NCBI GenBank assembly: GCA_964471535.1
Contig: CAYYHA010000170.1
Location: 1 to 9,267 of the forward strand
DNA: 9,267 bases
Source: CAYYHA01 sp964471535
Lineage (GTDB): Bacteria > Myxococcota > Myxococcia > SLRQ01
Reading direction: 5' to 3'
Shown here: one piece after another, positions 5,203 through 9,267 of the stretch
Layout of the letters: each line of letters begins with the position of its first letter
Position numbering within the stretch: the stretch's first letter is position 1
The notes under the pieces: generated by a model
Database searches by the model: none
Told to the model about the DNA's origin: nothing
What the model saw: the letters and a program-made list of their open reading frames with translations, nothing else
Program-made: the position numbers and the translations under genes

Positions 5203-7025
5203 GCCGGGCTGATCCGTCGACCGGGGCGCCTGCGCCGGCAACCGAGATGGCCCATGCGCTCGAGACCCCCGAGCGTGTGGCGGTCGACTTCGAAGTGGCC
5301 GGTCTCGGGTACCGGGCGATGGCCTTCCTGGTGGACGCGGGGATCCTGCTTGCCGGCTGGACCGTTCTCCTCTTCCTCGCGGGCCTCCTCACGCGGGGCG
5401 CGTACCTCGGCTACTTGAGCGAGGCCGGCGGGGTGGTGCAGGCGCTCGTCGTCGTGGCCTTCTTTCTCCTCAACTGGGGCTATGCCCTCCTCTTCGAGTG
5501 GCGCTGGGACGGTCAGACGCCGGGCAAGCGCCTCGTGGGCATTCGGGTGATGCGCCTCGACGGGCGGCCCTACGACTTCCTCACCGCCGCGGTACGAAAC
5601 CTCATGCGCGCGATCGACGGCTTCCCCGTGGGGACCTACGCCGTGGGACTCCTTTCGGTGTTTCTGACCCGAGATGGCAGGCGTCTGGGGGATTTGGCGG
5701 CGGGAACCGTACTCGTCCGCGACGATGCGGTCGACCTCTCTCTGTACACGGAGGATCCGGCGGCAGAGCCCTCGGCTGGAGCTGCGCTCGCGCTACCTGC
5801 ACAGGTGGCGAAGCTCTCCGCCGAGGCCTACGAGCTCGTGCGCAGCTTCGAGGTGCGCGCCGAACACCTGACGCCAGAGGCGCGGCGCCGGGTGGCCTGC
5901 ACGACGGCTGCCTCGGTGGGACGTCTGCTCGGCCTGCCCGAAGCTCGCATCCGCGTCCTCGAGCAGGAGGCGGGGGAGGCGGAGCGCTTCATCGCGCAGG
6001 TGTCCCGGGCGGCGCGGGTGCGCGGTGGAGGGGGCCGTGAGAGCGCCGCGGCGGTGGCGGGCTTCGTCCGGGAGCGGCACGCCGGGTGGGAGGCGCTCGA
6101 TGCCGCGTTGAAGGAGGTCGAATCGGGAGTCCGTCTCGATCCCGATGCACTCGCAGCGCTGGATCGGCACTACCGGCGGGCGAGTGCCGATCTGGCCTAC
6201 GCCCGGACCTTCTTTCCCGGATCGCGCGTCACCCTCTACCTGAACCGGCTCTGTGGGCGTGCCTACCGGATCCTCTACCGCCGCCACCGTCCGCCTCTGG
6301 CCGCCTTGCACGCCTTCTTCTGGTCCGAGGTGCCGGATGCGTTCTGGCGCTGCCGCCACGAGGTGCTCGTGGCGGGCCTGGTCCTGTGTGCCGGTGGTCT
6401 CCTGGGGACGGTGCTGACCGCTGCGGACCCAGAAGTGGCGACGCTCGTCCTCGGTGAGGAGGCGGTGCAGGGCCTCGCCGAGGGCCGGCTGTGGACCGAC
6501 GGCCTCATCGCCGTGGTGCCCCCGTCGGTCCTCGGCGCCCGCATCTTCACGAATAACATCTCGGTGGCCTTTACCGCCTTTGCAGGTGGCCTCTCCGCCG
6601 GGCTGTGGACGCTCTTTCTCATGGCGCTCAACGGTGCACTTCTGGGCATCGCCTTCACCGCCGCCGCGCAGCACGGGCTGGCGCCGCGGCTCCTCGACTT
6701 CGTGGCGGCGCACGGCCCGGTGGAGCTGTCGGTGATCGTGCTCGCCGGCGCGGCGGGGCTGCGGGTGGGCGGAGCCTTGCTGTCGCCTGGGCGCCTGCGC
6801 CGGGTGGACGCGTTGAAGCTCCGTGGCCGCGACGGCGTGCGCCTGGCGCTGGGCGGGGCGCCGTGGCTCGTCGTGGTGGGCCTGGTGGAGGGCTTCGTGT
6901 CACCCGCCGCATTCTTGCCCACCTGGCTGAAGGGGGCCGTAGGGCTGCTCCTGGGGCTGCTGCTGTGGACCTACCTCTTGCGCCTGGGAGCCCGGGGCCG
7001 GGGGGCGCCGGCGGCCGTGGGATGA
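5199..7025 (+). CDS. RDD domain - SpoIIM (DUF95) fusion membrane protein
   Basis: A 608-residue protein joining two membrane families. The RDD domain (about 30-185) shows Arg39 and Asp46 in GYRAMAFLVDAGILLAG, the DGQTPGKRLVGIRV motif (104-117), RNLMRAIDGFP (133-143) and GRRLGDLAAGT. A soluble, charged, helical linker of about 200 residues follows. The SpoIIM-type domain has RRASADLAYAR, YLNRLCGRAYRILY, FTNNISVAFTAFAGG with Asn452/Asn453, NGALLG, HGPVELSVIVLAGAAGL (His505, Glu509) and LVEGFVSP (Glu564). The name SpoIIM comes from the forespore engulfment protein; in non-sporulating bacteria the role is unknown, and usually RDD and SpoIIM are separate genes near MoxR/DUF58 genes, none seen here. 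Start: GTG overlapping the CLC stop (GTGA), with GGAGG 10 nt upstream; ATG 5247 is the alternative. The 3' end overlaps the opposing J-domain gene by 55 bp. Confidence 0.9.
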   Translation: MSRADPSTGAPAPATEMAHALETPERVAVDFEVAGLGYRAMAFLVDAGILLAGWTVLLFLAGLLTRGAYLGYLSEAGGVVQALVVVAFFLLNWGYALLFEWRWDGQTPGKRLVGIRVMRLDGRPYDFLTAAVRNLMRAIDGFPVGTYAVGLLSVFLTRDGRRLGDLAAGTVLVRDDAVDLSLYTEDPAAEPSAGAALALPAQVAKLSAEAYELVRSFEVRAEHLTPEARRRVACTTAASVGRLLGLPEARIRVLEQEAGEAERFIAQVSRAARVRGGGGRESAAAVAGFVRERHAGWEALDAALKEVESGVRLDPDALAALDRHYRRASADLAYARTFFPGSRVTLYLNRLCGRAYRILYRRHRPPLAALHAFFWSEVPDAFWRCRHEVLVAGLVLCAGGLLGTVLTAADPEVATLVLGEEAVQGLAEGRLWTDGLIAVVPPSVLGARIFTNNISVAFTAFAGGLSAGLWTLFLMALNGALLGIAFTAAAQHGLAPRLLDFVAAHGPVELSVIVLAGAAGLRVGGALLSPGRLRRVDALKLRGRDGVRLALGGAPWLVVVGLVEGFVSPAAFLPTWLKGAVGLLLGLLLWTYLLRLGARGRGAPAAVG

Positions 7026-7582
7026 GTCCGCCGGGGCGCCCCGCGCCGGGGCGCCGCCTCCGCCGTCGCCTGCCGCGACCGAATCGCCTGGTAGGCCTCG
7101 AGAATCGCGCGCATCCGCGCCGGGTCGCCTCCATGGTCCGGGTGGTGCAGTGCGGCGAGCTGGTGGAAGCGCCGGCGCACCAGGTGGAAGGGGGTCCGGG
7201 GGCGAAGCCCCAAGACCTGGTAGGGGTCGGTCGCGTCGAGGCGTCGCACCCAGGCGTCCATGCGCGCGCGGATCTCCGCCCAACGCTGCCGGGCCGCAGC
7301 CTCGGCCTCCCGAGCGCGCCGGCGAGGCGAGCCCGACGCCTGATGGAGGAGGGCGGGCTCATCGGAGCAGAGCCGGCGGCGACAGCGGGGGCAGACGTAG
7401 TAGGCGAGCCCCGGGATGGCGGAGGGGCGCACCTCCATCGTCACCTCGCAGCGCCCACAGGTCCGCGCTGGGAACGCATCTGGAGGGCGGGGTTCCACGG
7501 CACGGGCGGCGGTGCTGTGTCCTTCGGTGGCTTCCACCGTCACTGTTGGGTGACGCCGTCCCAGCTTGCCCCATCCCCACAT
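6971..7582 (-). CDS. Zinc-ribbon / J-domain protein (DnaJ-like co-chaperone)
   Basis: A 203-residue cytoplasmic protein. An N-terminal zinc-ribbon uses Cys42-x2-Cys45 and Cys64-x2-Cys67 (CGRC ... CPRC), with Cys72 nearby. A basic Arg/Ala-rich helix (85-112) leads to a C-terminal J domain (about 118-170): DPYQVLGL, then HQLAALHHPDHGGDPARMRA with the HPD motif at 147-149, then ILEAYQAIRS. The HPD motif stimulates DnaK ATPase in known J proteins. There is no G/F region or DnaJ-type zinc finger, so it is a specialised J protein, not DnaJ itself. The last 35 residues are Arg/Pro/Ala-rich, and this tail is the part encoded opposite the end of the RDD-SpoIIM gene. It follows rpoH on the same strand with a 166 bp gap holding its own promoter-like elements. 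The ATG at 7582 fits them; GGTG/AGGG motifs just upstream give at best a weak SD. Confidence 0.85.
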   Translation of the reverse strand: MWGWGKLGRRHPTVTVEATEGHSTAARAVEPRPPDAFPARTCGRCEVTMEVRPSAIPGLAYYVCPRCRRRLCSDEPALLHQASGSPRRRAREAEAAARQRWAEIRARMDAWVRRLDATDPYQVLGLRPRTPFHLVRRRFHQLAALHHPDHGGDPARMRAILEAYQAIRSRQATAEAAPRRGAPRRTHPTAAGAPRPRAPRRKR

Positions 7583-7599
7583 GTTGCACCCTGTTGCAC
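7582..7599 (-). repeat. Tandem GTGCAACA repeat at the J-domain gene start
   Basis: Minus strand: GTGCAACA at 7599-7592 and again at 7589-7582, a 10-bp period (about one helical turn), with GG preceding each copy. The second copy runs into the ATG start codon. One more copy in the same orientation lies upstream of rpoH (8695-8688). It could be a protein-binding site or an mRNA element. Confidence 0.5.
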
Positions 7600-7603
7600 C
7601 TCG

Positions 7604-7631
7604 ACCGTATCCGACTCGGATCGGAGGTCAA
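7604..7631 (-). promoter_or_regulatory. Sigma-70-like promoter for the J-domain gene
   Basis: Minus strand: -35 TTGACC (7631-7626), a 16-nt spacer, -10 TACGGT (7609-7604). An A6 tract sits directly upstream of the -35 and could act as an UP-like element. The predicted start, about 7 nt after the -10, would be near 7597, giving a leader of only about 15 nt. The -35 matches consensus at 5 of 6 positions; the -10 is weak, as is common in GC-rich genomes. It has no resemblance to a sigma-32 promoter. Confidence 0.45.
7609..7621. promoter_or_regulatory. Perfect 13-bp palindrome in the promoter spacer (operator candidate)
   Basis: ATCCGA-C-TCGGAT is a perfect inverted repeat lying between the -35 and -10 of the J-domain promoter, the classic place for a repressor site. 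It is markedly less GC-rich than its surroundings. The same bases can form the top of a plus-strand hairpin, so operator and terminator readings compete. Confidence 0.4.
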
Positions 7632-7704
7632 CTTTTTTGCCGTAGGGAGCGGCTGCTGCGGGCGTGCATCCCGTGGGCCGCCGGGTAGGCCGGGCCTGCG
7701 GGGG

Positions 7705-7724
7705 GCCGCCTGCTGCAGGGCGGC
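7705..7724 (-). terminator. GC-rich hairpin after rpoH, no T-run
   Basis: On the minus strand, 24 nt after the rpoH stop codon, GCCGCCCTG / CAGGCGGC forms an 8-bp stem with one bulged C and loop CAG. No T-run follows, so it may only stabilise the rpoH 3' end or attenuate readthrough into the J-domain gene. Confidence 0.2.
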
Positions 7725-7748
7725 GCCAGGCGGAACCGCCGAAGGTGC

Positions 7749-8621
7749 TCAAGCGCCCAGCTGCGGCGGCGCAGTTTCCTCGTGGTCCAGTCCCCCCTCG
7801 GCGAGCTCGGTCAGATGGGGACGGAGCTTCTTCTTGACGCGTAGCTCGAGCTGCCGAGCACGTTCGCGACTGACGCCGAAGTGGGCACCGAGGGTCGCGA
7901 GGTGCATGGGCTCCTCGGCGAGCAGGCGGTGCTCCAGGATGTAGCGCTCCCGCGGGTCGAGGTGCTCGGCGGCAGCGGCGAGGCGCCAGCGCAGGGCCCG
8001 ATCGAGTTCGGCGCGGGCGGTGAGCGCATCGGGAGGCGGGCTACCATCCCGCACGAGGTCGCCCAAGGTGCTCTCGGCGTCGTCGCCCACGGGCGTGGCG
8101 AGGCTGGCATCGCGGCTGGTGACACGCTCGGCCATCTGCCGCACCTCCTCCACCGGCACCCCGAGGCGCGAGGCGACCTCTTCGTCCGAGGCGTCTTCGC
8201 TCCGGTGGAGTGCCCGCCTCGCCTTGCTGAGGTTGAAGAAGAGCTTTCGCTGGGTGTGCGTGGTGCCGATCTTCACCATGCTCCAGTTACGCAGGATGTA
8301 GGCCTGGATCATCGCCCGGATCCACCACACCGCGTAGCTGATGAGCCGGATGCCCCGCGAGGGATCGAAGCGCTCGACCGCAGTGATGAGCCCGATGTTT
8401 CCCTCCTGGATGAGGTCGGGCATCGGCAGGCCGTAGCCGCGGTAGCGGTGGGCGATGCGCACCACGAAGCGCAGGTTGGCCTCCACCAGGCGCTCGAAGG
8501 CCGCCCGGTCCCCGGTCTCCCGGTAGCGGCGGGCGAGCTCTGCCTCCTCCTCCCGGGAGAGGGGCGTGCGCTTGCCCAAGCTGTGGAAGTACATCGACTC
8601 GAGCCGGCTCGATGCGGGCAT
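7749..8621 (-). CDS. rpoH: RNA polymerase sigma-32 factor (heat-shock sigma)
   Basis: A 290-residue group-3 sigma factor directing RNA polymerase to heat-shock-type promoters. Region 2 includes LRFVVRIAHRYRGYG, DLIQEGNIGLITAVERFDP and the -10 recognition helix RLISYAVWWIRAMIQAYIL, then RNWSMVKIGTT. The RpoH box QRKLFFNLSK at 124-133, diagnostic of sigma-32, is intact except for Ser where E. coli has Arg. Region 4.2 has the -35 helix-turn-helix HLATLGAHFGVSRERARQLE at about 240-259, then RVKKKLR. Length fits the family (about 285-300). The start at 8621 has GGGAGG at 6 nt spacing, and residues 1-20 match the short RpoH N-terminus; the frame stays open to 8870 but that stretch has no sigma-like sequence. 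A J-domain gene follows on the same strand; in E. coli DnaK/DnaJ inhibit sigma-32, so a feedback link is plausible but inferred. Confidence 0.95.
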   Translation of the reverse strand: MPASSRLESMYFHSLGKRTPLSREEEAELARRYRETGDRAAFERLVEANLRFVVRIAHRYRGYGLPMPDLIQEGNIGLITAVERFDPSRGIRLISYAVWWIRAMIQAYILRNWSMVKIGTTHTQRKLFFNLSKARRALHRSEDASDEEVASRLGVPVEEVRQMAERVTSRDASLATPVGDDAESTLGDLVRDGSPPPDALTARAELDRALRWRLAAAAEHLDPRERYILEHRLLAEEPMHLATLGAHFGVSRERARQLELRVKKKLRPHLTELAEGGLDHEETAPPQLGA

Positions 8622-9001
8622 GGTGAACCTCCCTGGGGTTGGCGGAGTTGGCTGGGTAAAACGAAGCCTCGCAGGCTGGGCCCACTGTGTTGCACGGCGC
8701 GCCGGACCGCCCGCGCCATGCGACCGGCCGGATGCAAGGCGGGCGCCAGCGTCGTCGCTCGCACCGCATCGCCCAGACATCGCCCCGACGCAGGCGGGCA
8801 GCGCGCACCTAGCCGCGTGGGTGGGCCGGCAGCCGAGGAGGCCGGGCCGGGACCCCCGGGTGCAATTCATGCGTCCACCCGCGCGTCAGCGGCAAGAAGC
8901 GCGCCGGCTCTGGGTGCCAGTGGAACGCGGGCTGACGATGTGCACACCGAGGGGTCCGTGGCACCTGCGCGCGGCGCGCCCCGGACCGGCGCGTTCAGCG
9001 G
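8622..9001. other. Upstream region of rpoH without a recognisable gene
   Basis: Open frames cross this stretch on both strands, but their translations are Arg/Pro/Ala/Ser-rich, nearly free of Ile, Tyr and Phe, and have no domain signal, as expected for non-coding DNA at this GC content. It must hold the rpoH promoter. I see the rpoH SD (8633-8628) and one GTGCAACA octamer (8695-8688, minus strand), but no convincing -35/-10 pair and no clear sigma-32 promoter. Confidence 0.5.
8688..8695 (-). repeat. Third GTGCAACA copy, upstream of rpoH
   Basis: GTGCAACA on the minus strand, 66 nt upstream of the rpoH ATG and in the same orientation relative to its gene as the tandem pair at 7582-7599. The following bases CAGTGGGC loosely resemble the spacer/second copy there. 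Confidence 0.35.
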
Positions 9002-9175
9002 CCTGCTTTGCCGTGGGACCGGCTTCGCCGCGTGCCTCCCCCAGCTCCGGCGGTCGGCGGCGCTGGGGAGGGCCGCCCCCGAGGACAGCGCGGCAGCCAG
9101 GGGCACCCGGCGCCGCCCGATGCTGGGGCCCGGCGGGAGGCGATGTGGCTGCCGGTCCCACGCCGGCAAAGGAGG
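9002..9175 (+). ncRNA. Candidate structured leader with sequestered Shine-Dalgarno
   Basis: Distant arms pair into one long interrupted helix. 9002-9013 (CCTGCTTTGCCG) pairs with 9164-9175 (CGGCAAAGGAGG) with one mismatch. Then a 3-nt bulge, and 9014-9023 (TGGGACCGGC) pairs with 9151-9160 (GCCGGTCCCA), all 10 bp. Further in, 9034-9040 (GCCTCCC) pairs with 9135-9141 (GGGAGGC), then 9041-9045 with 9122-9126. A competing local hairpin is 9035-9045 with 9062-9071. The outer 3' arm contains AAAGGAGG, a perfect SD, followed by GTG at 9176 and 9180, both frames open to the window edge. On this reading it is the 5' leader of a gene beginning at the right edge. No known riboswitch or housekeeping RNA motif is recognised. 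Strand choice rests only on the SD; a chance fold or the end of a small inverted-repeat element remains possible. Confidence 0.3.
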
Positions 9176-9267
9176 GTGAGTGAACGCATCCACCCGCCGT
9201 CGGGAACCTGCGGCGCCTCACAGCGGGTGCACGCACCGCTCCTCGCGCCCGGGCCACTGCCGCCTTG

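Larger units (their letters stand above)
7603..7638 (+). terminator. Possible plus-strand intrinsic terminator
   Basis: On the plus strand GACC (7603-7606) can pair with GGTC (7626-7629) around an inner 5-bp stem ATCCG/CGGAT with loop ACT. This is followed by AAC and then TTTTTT (7633-7638). The internal loop weakens the stem. No T-run hairpin is visible nearer the end of the RDD-SpoIIM gene at 7025, so this may be where the CLC/RDD-SpoIIM transcript stops, after crossing the whole J-domain gene in antisense. Confidence 0.35.

Noticed and set aside
7560..7640. CIRCE element or sigma-32 promoter at the J-domain gene
   Set aside because: There is no TTAGCACTC-N9-GAGTGCTAA inverted repeat. A CCCCAT stretch near 7571 is on the wrong strand to serve this gene.
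7881..9179. 432-codon plus-strand open frame over rpoH and its upstream region
   Set aside because: It mirrors the rpoH frame on the opposite strand and continues through low-complexity, Arg/Ala/Gly-rich sequence; no domain signal.
8990..9180. RNase P RNA, tmRNA, 6S RNA or SRP RNA
   Set aside because: I looked on both strands for their conserved sequences (for example GAGGAAAGTCC of RNase P, the tmRNA tRNA-like end, GGAAGCAGCC of SRP RNA) and found none.
8867..9257. Minus-strand open frames of 108 and 123 codons upstream of rpoH
   Set aside because: Translations are Arg/Pro/Ala-rich with almost no Ile, Tyr, Phe or Glu and no good SD, as expected for chance frames in GC-rich DNA.
9201..9260. 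Cobalamin-riboswitch-like fragments (GGGAA, GGTGCA, GCCACTG)
   Set aside because: The spacing is wrong: about 20 nt between GGGAA and GGTG instead of about 3, the CCCGCCACTG box is imperfect, and no proper B12 box follows.
9176..9267. Partial gene starting at GTG 9176 or 9180
   Set aside because: The SD is excellent but the spacing is short and the roughly 30 visible codons in either frame have no recognisable sequence, so it is not listed as a CDS and is noted only with the leader fold.

Overview
The window is very GC-rich (about 70% by eye) and gene-dense. It looks like chromosomal DNA of a Gram-negative, outer-membrane-bearing bacterium, probably from the Myxococcota / former deltaproteobacterial group. 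The reasons are a TonB-dependent receptor, lipoproteins with Ser/Gly/Asp-rich linkers, a sigma-32 (RpoH) factor with the RpoH box, and strongly GC-biased codons. The lineage is an inference from gene content, not from a marker comparison. I see no insertion sequence, integrase, phage gene or CRISPR array.

Minus strand, 3245 down to 1. In transcription order: a lipoprotein with two bacterial Ig-like (BIG2-type) domains, then tRNA-Lys(TTT) only 16 nt after its stop codon, then tRNA-Glu(TTC) with encoded CCA, then a strong intrinsic terminator. After that comes a compact three-gene set: a 155-residue protein with a CCxxCC motif (no recognised function), a HmuY-like lipoprotein, and a TonB-dependent receptor that runs off the left edge. 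The HmuY/receptor pair points to haem or porphyrin capture at the outer membrane. The gene junctions (13 nt gap, then 25 nt overlap) imply one transcript.

Plus strand, 3400 to 7025. A CLC-family chloride channel/transporter with a C-terminal CBS pair overlaps by 4 nt a gene encoding an RDD membrane domain fused to a SpoIIM (DUF95) membrane domain. The two are almost certainly translationally coupled.

Minus strand, 8621 down to 6971. rpoH (sigma-32) is followed by a zinc-ribbon/J-domain protein whose 3' end overlaps the RDD-SpoIIM gene tail to tail by 55 bp. Ahead of the J-domain gene lie a promoter-like pair, a 13-bp palindrome between its -35 and -10 elements, and a tandem GTGCAACA repeat. 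The same octamer occurs once more, in the same orientation, upstream of rpoH, which hints at shared control.

Right end, 8622 to 9267. No convincing protein gene. At 9002-9175 two distant arms can pair into a long interrupted helix whose 3' arm contains a perfect AAAGGAGG Shine-Dalgarno sequence just before possible GTG starts at 9176/9180. This resembles a structured 5' leader that could mask a ribosome binding site, and is the most speculative but most unexplained signal in the window.
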